The notes under the pieces were generated by a model, which saw only the letters and a program-made list of their open reading frames with translations, was not told the origin of the DNA and searched no databases. A program made the translations under genes and the position numbers. From Streptomyces sp. CNH099 (lineage in GTDB: Bacteria > Actinomycetota > Actinomycetes > Streptomycetales > Streptomycetaceae): a stretch of DNA of 64,000 bases. The stretch is from contig KI911459.1 in assembly GCA_000514715.1 (NCBI GenBank), positions 372,001 to 436,000 of the forward strand. The letters run 5' to 3'. Each line of letters starts with the position of its first letter. Positions within the stretch are counted from its first letter, which is position 1. Positions 38,224 through 45,831 of the stretch are shown here, piece by piece.

Positions 38224-38880
38224 TCACGAGGATCCACGCGTGGTCTGACGCTCCGTGGCGGCGCGCGCACGCGTGGGGCGGCTGGTGCGGGTGTGACGTT
38301 CGGCACCTTCGCCGCGGCGCAGTTCCGCCAGCAGCGGCGGCCCCGCCGGTACGACCAGACCGTGCACGCCGCGGTCCGCGGCGCCGGCCAGCGCGTCCCG
38401 CCAGGCCGCCGGTCCGGCCGGCGCCGCCACCGGAGTCCAGCGCCCGGCGCCCGGCTCCTCGTACCCCGGCCCGGCCGGCGCCAGCCGGCGGAACGCGGGC
38501 ACCGTGGGGGCCACGGCGACGAGTTCCGCGCACCGCCGCGAGTCCGCGGCGAGCGCGAGCCGGCGCTCGCTCAGCAGCACGACGGTGGCCAGCGCCCGGG
38601 CCAGCCACGCGGCCTGCGGGACGCTGTCGGGCAGGGCGACGACGAGCTTCGCCCGGTTCGTGGCGCCGGCCAGCGCGGCGGCGAGCGCCAGCACGTCGTG
38701 CGCCGGGTCGGGACCGCCGTCCAGCCACAGGGCGTCGGCGCCCGCGGCGTCGTACGCCGCGCACTCCGCCAGCCAGCCGCCGGGCTCCTCCGGCATTCTG
38801 GGAAGCAGCACACCGACGCGTACCGCCGGGTCGGCGCCGGCCGCGGCCGCGCCCGCGGACGAGGGTGGTGATGCGCTCAT
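38224..38880 (-). CDS. Short luciferase-like (LLM) protein, function unknown
   Basis: A 218-aa protein, ATG at 38880 after GGGGAGG. The start (VRVGVLLPRMPEEPGGWLAECAAYDAAGADALWLDGGPDPAHDVLALAAALAGAT) resembles the first strands and helices of the F420/FMN-dependent luciferase-like barrel. At about two thirds of the family length it lacks the second half, and the tail is Arg/Thr-rich and probably disordered. It could be a decayed or a reduced non-catalytic member. It lies upstream of the riboswitch on the same strand. Confidence 0.7.
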   Translation of the reverse strand: MSASPPSSAGAAAAGADPAVRVGVLLPRMPEEPGGWLAECAAYDAAGADALWLDGGPDPAHDVLALAAALAGATNRAKLVVALPDSVPQAAWLARALATVVLLSERRLALAADSRRCAELVAVAPTVPAFRRLAPAGPGYEEPGAGRWTPVAAPAGPAAWRDALAGAADRGVHGLVVPAGPPLLAELRRGEGAERHTRTSRPTRARAATERQTTRGSS

Positions 38881-39035
38881 CGTGGCCTCCCCGAGTGGCG
38901 GATGAGGGCTATCGGGGGCATACCGTACGCCGTTGCGTCGCGGAAGGCAGCGGTTCGTGCACCCACAGTTCATGATTTTTGGAATTCCACCGGCGCCGTC
39001 CCGGTGCGGAGCCGCGCGGCCCGCCCGCGAACGCC

Positions 39036-39070
39036 GAGGGAGGGGACACCCCGCGGGTGTCCCCTCCCTC
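39036..39070 (-). terminator. Terminator after the DUF397 gene
   Basis: A perfect 16-bp stem (39036-39051 with 39055-39070) with a 3-nt loop lies 69 bp past the DUF397 stop on the minus strand. The rest of the 258-bp gap 38881-39138 shows only an AT-richer patch near 38980-39000 and no gene. Confidence 0.75.
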
Positions 39071-39138
39071 TCTGCTCCCGGCCGGTGGCCCCCGTCAGCG
39101 CCTGCGGGCCACACCCCCGTTTGCCGGGTCGTACGGGA

Positions 39139-39387
39139 TCACTCCGGGCTCCGGGAGAGCAGGAAGTCGGCTTCGCCGGCCTTGGCGCCCTCGATGAACG
39201 CGTCCATCTCGCCGGGCGTGTAGATCAGGGCGGGGCCCTGCGGGTCGGCCGAGTGCCGCACCGCTATCCGGCCGTCGTGCAGCCTCATGGTTTCGACGCA
39301 GTTGCCGCCGTTGCCGCCGCTCCACGGCTTGCGCCAGCCCTCGGCACCGAGATCGGCGGCCGGCATACCGTTGTAGATGCGTTCCAT
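39139..39387 (-). CDS. DUF397 small protein
   Basis: An 82-aa protein with the DUF397 signature: W-RKPWSGGNGGNCVETMRLHDGRIAVRHSADPQGPALIYTPGEMDAFIEGAKAGEFD-like. In streptomycetes these proteins are encoded next to XRE regulators of the WhiJ type and probably act with them, as in the whiJ and abaA-like loci. The ATG directly abuts the stop codon of the XRE gene. Confidence 0.92.
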   Translation of the reverse strand: MERIYNGMPAADLGAEGWRKPWSGGNGGNCVETMRLHDGRIAVRHSADPQGPALIYTPGEMDAFIEGAKAGEADFLLSRSPE

Positions 39388-40248
39388 TCACAGCTCCTTG
39401 CGGAAGTCCCGGAGGATCTCCTTCGTGCGTTTTGCCGTCGCCGCCTGGGCCGCCATGTGGTCCAGCGCGGCGAGGTGTGAGGCCACCTCGTGCCGGCCGT
39501 CGAGGTAGACGGCGCCGGTGAGGTACTCGGTGTAGATCATGTCCGGCAGCTCCGGAAGGGCGAACCGGAAGAGGACGAAGGGGCTGTACGTGCCCGGGTG
39601 GTGCCCGGTGCGGAACTCCGCCATCTGGAGCGTGACGTTCGGCAGCGAGGCGACGTCGAGGAGCCGGTCGACCTGATCGCGCATCACCCGGCCGTCGCCC
39701 ACCGGGCGGCGCAGCACGGTCTCGTCCACGATCACCCAGAACCGGGGCGCCTTCTCGCGGGTCAGCAGCTCCTGGCGCTCCATCCGCAGCGCGACGTGCC
39801 GCTCGATCTCCGCGGGCCCCACCCGGCCGAGGGAGCCGACCCGGAGGACGTGCCGCGCGTAGTCCTCGGTCTGCATCAGCCCGGGCACGAAGTGCGGTTC
39901 GTACGACCTGATGAGCGACGCCGCGCCCTCCAGGCTCACGTACATGCTGAACCAGTCGGGCAGGATGTCGTGGAAGCGCTGCCACCAGCCGGGCTGGTTG
40001 GCCTCCTCGGTGAGCGCGACGAAGGAGTCGACCTCCTCCTGGTCGATGCCGTACGTCTGCAGCAGCAGCTGCACGTACGGGATCTTCAGCGCGACCTCGG
40101 CGGTCTCCATCCGGCGGACCGTGGCCGGGGCGACGCGCAGGATCCGCGCGGCTTCCTCGCGCTTCAGCCCGGCGCGCTCGCGCAGCTCCTGCAGCCGCTT
40201 GCCGAGGACGACCTGCCCCACGGTCGGCGCGGACCGCGGTTCGCTCAC
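39388..40248 (-). CDS. WhiJ-type XRE regulator with DUF5753
   Basis: The 286-aa protein has an N-terminal XRE HTH (~14-70, LKREEAARILRVAPATVRRMETAEVALK) and a C-terminal DUF5753 domain (~100-275, including LIRSYEPHFVPGLMQTEDYARHVL). GTG at 40248 is chosen because GGGAGG lies just upstream; an ATG 5 nt earlier is out of frame and stops at once. It forms a two-gene unit with DUF397 and faces a HATPase gene, a repeated streptomycete module linked to development. Confidence 0.92.
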   Translation of the reverse strand: MSEPRSAPTVGQVVLGKRLQELRERAGLKREEAARILRVAPATVRRMETAEVALKIPYVQLLLQTYGIDQEEVDSFVALTEEANQPGWWQRFHDILPDWFSMYVSLEGAASLIRSYEPHFVPGLMQTEDYARHVLRVGSLGRVGPAEIERHVALRMERQELLTREKAPRFWVIVDETVLRRPVGDGRVMRDQVDRLLDVASLPNVTLQMAEFRTGHHPGTYSPFVLFRFALPELPDMIYTEYLTGAVYLDGRHEVASHLAALDHMAAQAATAKRTKEILRDFRKEL

Positions 40249-40305
40249 GCCATACCTCCCTGTCGGAATGCCTCCAGCAGTGTGCCACGCCCCGCGCTTG
40301 GCGGA

Positions 40306-40375
40306 CACAGTGCAACGGCAACTCTGAAAAATTCACAGTGGGGGTTGCCAAGTGGTCGCGGCGGGACCATAGTTT
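40306..40375 (+). promoter_or_regulatory. Repeats and leaderless promoter between XRE and HATPase genes
   Basis: The 132-bp divergent gap holds a direct repeat CACAGTG (40306-40312, 40334-40340) and an inverted repeat GGCAAC...GTTGCC (40317-40322, 40344-40349). TTGCCA (40345-40350) and TAGTTT (40370-40375) form a promoter with a 19-bp spacer whose start site would fall on the HATPase GTG at 40381. Confidence 0.5.
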
Positions 40376-40380
40376 GGGAC

Positions 40381-40935
40381 GTGAGCCAGTCCACACAGCT
40401 GCCTCGTTCGGGGGTCGTGACGCAGGTCCCCGGCTTGCCGGGGGACCGTCCGGGAACGGATGCGGCGCGGTGCGGTTTCGAGGTGCCCGGCCGGGCGGAC
40501 GCGGTTGCGGACGCACGCCGGCTGGCCCGGGAACAGCTGGACCGCTGGGGGGTGGAGGGCGAGGTGGGCGACAGCGCCGCCCTCGTCCTCACGGAACTGG
40601 TGACCAACGCACTGCTGCATACGGGGAGTCGGCGCATAGGGTGCGAGCTGCACTGCAGCGCCGACAGCCTGCGGCTGGCCGTCACCGACCAGGGTGCCGA
40701 GCCGGGAAGCCTGCGGGTGCAGCGGTCGGGCGCGGACGAGCAGGGTCGGGGGCTCCTGCTCGTCACCGCGGTGAGCAGCAGCTGGGGGGCGTACGACGCC
40801 CGGCCCGGGCCCGGTCTCGTGGTCTGGGCGGAGCTGCGGCGCGAGGCGCCGGCGGCCGGGGGAGCCGCCGCGTCGGGCACATCGGGGGCCGGCGCGGTGG
40901 CCGGCCGGCCGGTCGTCGAGCGGGCGGCCGGATGA
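40381..40935 (+). CDS. RsbW-like HATPase_c protein (anti-sigma type kinase fold)
   Basis: The 184-aa protein has a GHKL ATPase fold at ~35-150: N-box ELVTNALLHT, G1 box DQGAEPGSL and G2 box DEQGRGLLLV. A ~30-residue Ala/Gly tail follows. Such proteins in streptomycetes bind sigma or anti-anti-sigma factors; no sigma factor is adjacent. It lacks a Shine-Dalgarno and the predicted -10 box ends 5 nt before GTG, so the mRNA is probably leaderless. The stop overlaps the next gene by ATGA. Confidence 0.88.
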   Translation: MSQSTQLPRSGVVTQVPGLPGDRPGTDAARCGFEVPGRADAVADARRLAREQLDRWGVEGEVGDSAALVLTELVTNALLHTGSRRIGCELHCSADSLRLAVTDQGAEPGSLRVQRSGADEQGRGLLLVTAVSSSWGAYDARPGPGLVVWAELRREAPAAGGAAASGTSGAGAVAGRPVVERAAG

Positions 40936-41357
40936 TGCGCACCGGGCCCGGCGGCCGGCTTCGGCTGGCCGTACCGGGCGCGGGCGCCGCGGCGCTCGGC
41001 TGCGACGCGGTGGGCGTCCCGGAGCGGACCGGGTACGAGGTGATGGCCCGGCTGCCCCGCGTCGGCTGTGTCTTCGCCGACGGCAGCAGGTGGTGGTGGA
41101 TCGTACCGGCCGGCTCCGGCATCGGCCTGCTCTGGCCGCCGGCCGTCGACTACGCCCCGGGCGCCGCCGTCTCCCGGCCGGCGTCCGGCCCCGCCGGCCC
41201 GCCGGCCGTGCCCCGGCTGGTGCACCGGCCGGCCGACGGCGTTCCGTACACCCCGCCGATCCCGCTGTACCTGCTGCTCTGCCGGCGTACGGGCGTCGAG
41301 CCCGCCTGGTCCTGCGACGTCGCCCGGGTGGCCGCGGGCCGCAGCGACGCCGCCTGA
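40932..41357 (+). CDS. Hypothetical protein coupled to the HATPase gene
   Basis: A 141-aa protein not recognised as any enzyme. It is Gly/Ala/Pro-rich with conserved-looking segments (GYEVMARLPRVGCVFADGSRWWWIVPAGSGIGLLWPP and VHRPADGVPYTPPIPLYLLLCRRTGVEP). It has no signal peptide or membrane helix. The ATG at 40932 overlaps the HATPase stop (a second ATG is at 40935 out of frame). Codon bias is typical, so it is very likely expressed. The coupling suggests a partner role in the same regulatory module. Confidence 0.75.
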   Translation: MMRTGPGGRLRLAVPGAGAAALGCDAVGVPERTGYEVMARLPRVGCVFADGSRWWWIVPAGSGIGLLWPPAVDYAPGAAVSRPASGPAGPPAVPRLVHRPADGVPYTPPIPLYLLLCRRTGVEPAWSCDVARVAAGRSDAA

Positions 41358-41380
41358 GCACCCGCGGCGGACAGGTCGGC

Positions 41381-41416
41381 GGGCACCTCCCCGATTCGGT
41401 TGCGGGGGAGGTGCCC
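41381..41416. terminator. Terminator downstream of the HATPase pair
   Basis: A perfect 12-bp stem GGGCACCTCCCC/GGGGAGGTGCCC with a 12-nt loop lies 23 bp past the stop of the hypothetical gene, in a convergent gap. Confidence 0.65.
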
Positions 41417-41442
41417 ACGGCCGGCCCGCCGAGGGCGGCGCG

Positions 41443-41488
41443 CCGCGGGCCCCGTGCCGCCGTGGGGGCGGCGGCACGGGGCCCGCGG
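41443..41488. terminator. Terminator downstream of the TIM-barrel gene
   Basis: A perfect 19-bp stem (41443-41461 with 41470-41488) with an 8-nt loop lies 39 bp past the minus-strand stop of the TIM-barrel gene. With the hairpin at 41381 it makes a double barrier between convergent units. Confidence 0.7.
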
Positions 41489-41527
41489 GGTGTGTCCGGG
41501 GTGTCCGGCGCGCTGACGGGGCGGGGC

Positions 41528-42505
41528 TCAGCAGCCCCGGCCGCGCAGCGCCACCATCGCGTCGAAGCTCTCCTCCGCCGCCCGGATCGAGCCCTGCGGC
41601 TCCTGCGGGCCGCGGTCCTGCTCCCACAGGTACAGCGGCAGCCCCGGCGCCCGCAGCCCGCTGAAGAACCGGCGGAAGTCCAGCTCGCCCTGGCCGAAGA
41701 CGACGTCGCGGTACTGGTTCGTCTGCGCCGGGTCCCGCACGCCGTCCTTGACGTGGAAGGCGATGTAGCGCCGCGGGGCGGCGTTGACGTAGTCCAGCGG
41801 GTCGAACTCGCCGAGCTGGTCGCGGAAGCGCAGCGAGGCGCCGAACGCCCAGAGGATGTCCAGCTCCAGGAAGACGTACCGCGGGTCGGTGCCGCGCAGG
41901 AACAGGTCGTGGCGCCGCACGCCCGGCCGGTCGGAGACCGGGCCGAACTCGTTGGTGTGGTTGTGCTGGTAGATCTTCAGCCCGTGCCGGCGGGCCGCCT
42001 CCCCGGACTCGTTGAAGCGTTCGGCCCCGGCCAGGATCTCCGCCGCCGTGCCGCCGGGGAAGTCGCTGGCGGTGCCGATGTAGTCCATGCCGAGCGCGGC
42101 GGCGTTCTCGAACTCCTGCTCGCGGGTGTCCGCGTTGAGCAGCGTGTTGAGGCCGATGTGGGCGCCGCCGGCGCGCAGGCCGTTGTCGTCGAGCAGCTTG
42201 CGCAGCTTGGGAACGGTCATGTCCGGCTCGGCCGGGGAGGAGTAGCCGGCGAACTCGATGTACGTGTAGCCGATCTCGGCCAGCTCGGCCAGCACGGGGG
42301 TGAAGCCGCGCTGCTGGATCTGGTCGCGGACGCTGTAGAGCTGCAGGCCGATACGGCCCCGGGGGACCAGGCCGCCGCGGCCGTGCCCGCGGGCGGCGGC
42401 GGGGGCGGCGAGGGCCCCGGCGCCCGCGGCGACGGCGGCGGTACCGGCCGCCGTGCCGGCGGCGGCCCGGAGGAATCCACGGCGGTGCAGGCTGGGCTTG
42501 CTCAT
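41528..42505 (-). CDS. Tat-exported sugar phosphate isomerase/epimerase-like TIM barrel
   Basis: The 325-aa protein begins with a twin-arginine signal (HRRGFLRAAAGTAAGTAAV; cleavage probably near ALAAPAAA). The mature part is an AP-endonuclease-2/xylose-isomerase-like barrel: IGLQLYSVRDQ, AGYTYIEFAGY-type strand 2, QHNHTNEFG, LELDILWAF, and AFHVKDG, which supply the usual Glu/Asp/His metal ligands. It lies 88 bp after the PQQ-type dehydrogenase gene on the same strand, so the two likely act together on an extracellular sugar or lactone. Confidence 0.88.
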   Translation of the reverse strand: MSKPSLHRRGFLRAAAGTAAGTAAVAAGAGALAAPAAARGHGRGGLVPRGRIGLQLYSVRDQIQQRGFTPVLAELAEIGYTYIEFAGYSSPAEPDMTVPKLRKLLDDNGLRAGGAHIGLNTLLNADTREQEFENAAALGMDYIGTASDFPGGTAAEILAGAERFNESGEAARRHGLKIYQHNHTNEFGPVSDRPGVRRHDLFLRGTDPRYVFLELDILWAFGASLRFRDQLGEFDPLDYVNAAPRRYIAFHVKDGVRDPAQTNQYRDVVFGQGELDFRRFFSGLRAPGLPLYLWEQDRGPQEPQGSIRAAEESFDAMVALRGRGC

Positions 42506-42593
42506 GTCGTGTCTCTCCTGCGAGGTGGGTGTGGGCGGGGCGGCTCCGCGGGGTGGCGTACGCGCGCACGCCACCCCGCGTCGTGCTGGAGGG

Positions 42594-44696
42594 TCAGCCG
42601 ACCACCTTCATGACGGCCAGATCGCTGCCTGTGAGGCCGCCGGCATCGGTGTACTCGGCCACGAACACGCCGGTGATGTTCCCGTGCGCCGGGTCGTGGC
42701 CCCCGATGGGCCTGGTCTGGATGGTGCCGGTGCAGCCCGCGGTGGTGCTCTGCGAGTGCCCGTGCGAGTCATGGCCGACGACGTAGTGCACGACGACCTC
42801 GGTGCAGTCCACTTCGTCCTCGTCGGCCACCGCGACCTCGAAGTCCACCGCGTCGCCGAAGTGGAACTCCTGGTCGTCGACGGGCTTGACCAGCGTCACC
42901 TCGGGCGCCTGGTTGCCGACGCGGATGTCCACGTCCATCGCCGCCGACCTGCCGTGCCGGTCGGTGACCTGGAGGGTCGCCTTGAACGTGCCGTCCTCGG
43001 TATAGGTGTGCGAGGGGTTGGCGTCGTTCGAGTCGGTGCTGCCGTCACCGTCGAAGTCCCAGGCGTACCGCACCCGGTCGCCGTCGGGGTCGGCGGTGCC
43101 CGCGCTGGAGAAGTCGACGGTCAGCGGCGCCAGGCCCTTCACCGGCGCGGCGGCCAGCTCGACGTCGGGCGCGTGGTTGCCGGTCCGGCCGATGTAGTCG
43201 ATGCGGGACAGCTGCGCGTCCTCGTTCTCCGAGAAGTACCCGTCGCCGTACTCCAGCACGTAGAGCGCGCCGTCCGGGCCGAACTCCAGGTCCATGGGGT
43301 TGTCGACGGGCGGGTCGGCGAGCGTCTGGACGACGGGGCGGATGTCCGTGACCGCGCCGGAGCGGTCGAGCCGGAACTCCCTGAGGTAGTCGCGGCCCCA
43401 CTCGGCGAACAGCGGCGCGCCGTCGTAGTACCGCGGCCAGGCCACGTCGAGGTTGCGCAGCGTGGTCAGCCAGCTGTGGTCGTACGCGGGGCCGGCCATC
43501 GGGGCGATGCCCCCGGTGCCCAGGCCCGGGAACTCCGCGGACTCGCCGTAGGAGTACCAGACCTCCGGCTGCTCCACGGAGGGCAGCTCGGTGCGGCCGG
43601 TGTTGTGCGGCGAGGTGTTCACCGGGGCGGCGCAGTCGAACGGCTCGCCGGAGGCCCCGGTGGCGAAGTCGTAGTCGGTGTACGGCAGTTCCGCGGTCGC
43701 GCAGTACGGCCAGCCGTAGTTGCCGGGCTCGTCGAGCACCAGCCACTTGCCCTGCCCGGCCGGGCCGCGGGCGTCGCTGGCCTCGCGGGCGTCGGGGGAG
43801 TAGTCGGCGACGTAGAGGTCGCCGCTCCTGGGGTCGATCTCCGCCCGGAACGGGTTGCGCAGCCCCATGGCGTAGATCTCGGGGCGGGTCTTGGGCGTGC
43901 CCGGGCGGAAGAGGTTGCCCCGGGGGATGGCGTACGAGCCGTCGCGGCGGACCTTGATCCGCAGCACCTTGCCGCGCAGGTCGTCGGTGTTGGCCGAGGT
44001 GCGCTGCGCGTCGAAGGCCGGGTGGCGCCCGTCCCGTTCGTCGATCGGCGCGTAGCCGTCCGACTCGAACGGGTTGGAGTCGTCACCCGTGGTCAGGTAC
44101 AGGTTGCCCTTGGCGTCGAAGACGATGTCGCCGCCGACGTGGCAGCAGATGCCGCGGTCGACCGGGACCTGGAGGATCTTCTGCTCGCTGGCCAGGTCGA
44201 GGGTGTCGCCCCTGAGCTTGTACCGGGACAGCTGCAGGTGACCCTGGTAGCGGTCCCAGTCCTCCTCGGTGCCCTCGAAGGGCGCGTCGCCCTCGTTGAC
44301 GGGCGTGAGCGGGTCGTCGACCGGGGTGTCCAGCGGCGGCGAGTAGTAGAGGTAGACCCACTTGTTCTTGCGGAAGTCCGGGTCGATCGCGACGTTCTGC
44401 AGGCCCTCCTCGTCGTGCTGGTACACGTCCAGCTCCGCGGCCAGCTTGTTCCCGCCGGTGTCCGGGTCGTTGAGCCACACCTGGCCGGCGCGGGTGACGT
44501 GCAGGACCCGCTTGTCCGGCAGGACGGCGAGGTCGAGCGGCTCGCCGGGGCGGTCGTTGAGCGTGATCTTCTCGAAGGCGGAGTCCGGTGGCGGCTGCTG
44601 TCCGGCGGCGTCCGGCGCCGCGGCGGTGGCGCCGGGCGCGACCAGCAGCGCGGCGCTGACCGCGCCGGCGGCGAACAGGGCCAGTCTTCGTAGCAT
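42594..44696 (-). CDS. Secreted PQQ-type sugar dehydrogenase-like protein with PKD domain
   Basis: The 700-aa protein starts at ATG 44696 (GGGAGG 5 nt upstream; a longer frame has no site) with a signal peptide ending near ATAAA (~26). A six-bladed beta-propeller of the soluble glucose dehydrogenase (GSDH) family fills ~35-500 (PLDLAVLPDKRVLHVTRAGQVWL, GLRNPFRAEID, GLRNPF-type blade repeats). A PKD domain (~525-610, PLTVDFSSAGTADPDGDRVRYAWDFDGDG) and a C-terminal beta domain follow. Whether PQQ or only Ca is bound cannot be told. It leads a two-gene unit with the TIM barrel. Confidence 0.87.
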   Translation of the reverse strand: MLRRLALFAAGAVSAALLVAPGATAAAPDAAGQQPPPDSAFEKITLNDRPGEPLDLAVLPDKRVLHVTRAGQVWLNDPDTGGNKLAAELDVYQHDEEGLQNVAIDPDFRKNKWVYLYYSPPLDTPVDDPLTPVNEGDAPFEGTEEDWDRYQGHLQLSRYKLRGDTLDLASEQKILQVPVDRGICCHVGGDIVFDAKGNLYLTTGDDSNPFESDGYAPIDERDGRHPAFDAQRTSANTDDLRGKVLRIKVRRDGSYAIPRGNLFRPGTPKTRPEIYAMGLRNPFRAEIDPRSGDLYVADYSPDAREASDARGPAGQGKWLVLDEPGNYGWPYCATAELPYTDYDFATGASGEPFDCAAPVNTSPHNTGRTELPSVEQPEVWYSYGESAEFPGLGTGGIAPMAGPAYDHSWLTTLRNLDVAWPRYYDGAPLFAEWGRDYLREFRLDRSGAVTDIRPVVQTLADPPVDNPMDLEFGPDGALYVLEYGDGYFSENEDAQLSRIDYIGRTGNHAPDVELAAAPVKGLAPLTVDFSSAGTADPDGDRVRYAWDFDGDGSTDSNDANPSHTYTEDGTFKATLQVTDRHGRSAAMDVDIRVGNQAPEVTLVKPVDDQEFHFGDAVDFEVAVADEDEVDCTEVVVHYVVGHDSHGHSQSTTAGCTGTIQTRPIGGHDPAHGNITGVFVAEYTDAGGLTGSDLAVMKVVG

Positions 44697-45186
44697 TTCC
44701 CCTCCCAGGGGCTCGGACGACGAGGCGGCTGGACACGCTCCTGGGTGGTCGGCCCGTTCGCGCCGTCCTTGATCGGTCCGCGCGCTCCGGCTCATGCGCG
44801 GTTTCACGTCCCCCCGCCGCACACTTCCCGACATGTGACGGCGACCGCTTGGAGATTAGACCTCTTTCGACGCAACGCCAATGCCTACGACCAGAATTGG
44901 CGCTACTTTGTCTTTGGAAAGAGCAAACTGGGGTGTGGTCACGGACGGTCAGCACGCGTCCCGGTGCCGGACCTCCCGCGCCCGCGCCCGCGCCCGCGGC
45001 CCGGCGGCGGAACGCGAAGTTCAGGGTCAGCCCTGAGGCCGGGTGCCCGCCACCCCGCTACGGTGGTGATCACCGGCTCCGCTTCGCGGCGGGCGCGAGG
45101 GACGCGCGGGGGACGACGGGGGCGCGCGCGAGGGGGATCGCCGCGGAGCGGCGGCCGGTGACCGCGGCCCGCCCCGTCCGGGACCG
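44697..45186. promoter_or_regulatory. 490-bp intergenic region with inverted repeats
   Basis: No gene was found. The part near 44840-44940 is clearly AT-richer than the surroundings and should carry the dehydrogenase promoter. It holds CGCCAAT-N13-ATTGGCG (44876-44902), a perfect inverted repeat, and an imperfect TTTG-TCTTT/AAAGAGCAAA repeat at ~44907-44928. Nearer the response-regulator gene are TCAGGG-TCAG-CCCTGA (45021-45036), a possible weak terminator, and a GGTGATCACC palindrome (45065-45074). Confidence 0.55.
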
Positions 45187-45831
45187 TCAGCCGCGCAGGT
45201 ACGTCAGCACGGCCAGCACCCGCCGGTGCCCCGAGACGTCGGACTCCAGGCCCAGCTTGGTGAAGACGTTCCGCACGTGCGTCTCGACGGTCTTCCCGCC
45301 GATCACGAGGTCGTGCGCGATGGCCTCGTTGGACCGCCCCTCCGCCATCAGCGCCAGGACGTCCCGCTCCCGCGCCGTCAGCTCCGCCAGCGGCCCCGCC
45401 GCACGGTGCGACCGCATCAGCTGCGTCACCACCCGCGGGTCCACGACGCTCTCCCCGGCGGCCACCCGGCGCAGCGCGCCGGCCAGCTCGTCCGCGTCGG
45501 CGACGCGCTCCTTCAGCAGGTAGCCGAAGCCGCGCGGGTCCTCGGTCAGCGCGCGGACGACGGTGCCGGTCTCGACGTACTGGGAGAGCAGCAGCACCCC
45601 CGTGCCCGGGTGCCGGGCGCGGATCGCGGCCGCGGCCCGCAGCCCCTCGTCGGTGTGCGTCGGCGGCATGCGGATGTCGAGCAGGACGGCGTCCGGGCGG
45701 TGCCGTTCGACCAGGGCGGGCAGCGGGCCGGCGTGGCCGCACTGCGCGGGGACCGCGATGCCCGCGTCGCCCAGCAGCCGGACGATGCCCTCGCGCAGGA
45801 GGGCGGAGTCCTCCGCCACGATCACTCGCAC
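45187..45831 (-). CDS. NarL/LuxR-family response regulator
   Basis: The 214-aa regulator has a receiver domain (~1-118) with acidic pocket AED, phospho-acceptor Asp52 (LLDIRM) and the conserved Lys in LLKERV, then a LuxR HTH (~148-205, LTARERDVLALMAEGRSNEAIAHDLV). The GTG start overlaps the end of the kinase gene by 10 bp, so it is translated from the same mRNA and is the cognate partner. Confidence 0.93.
   Translation of the reverse strand: MRVIVAEDSALLREGIVRLLGDAGIAVPAQCGHAGPLPALVERHRPDAVLLDIRMPPTHTDEGLRAAAAIRARHPGTGVLLLSQYVETGTVVRALTEDPRGFGYLLKERVADADELAGALRRVAAGESVVDPRVVTQLMRSHRAAGPLAELTARERDVLALMAEGRSNEAIAHDLVIGGKTVETHVRNVFTKLGLESDVSGHRRVLAVLTYLRG

Noticed and set aside
38881..39138. 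A small gene in the gap near the DUF397 gene
   Set aside because: Short frames here lack a ribosome-binding site and coding bias, and the space is taken by a strong terminator hairpin.
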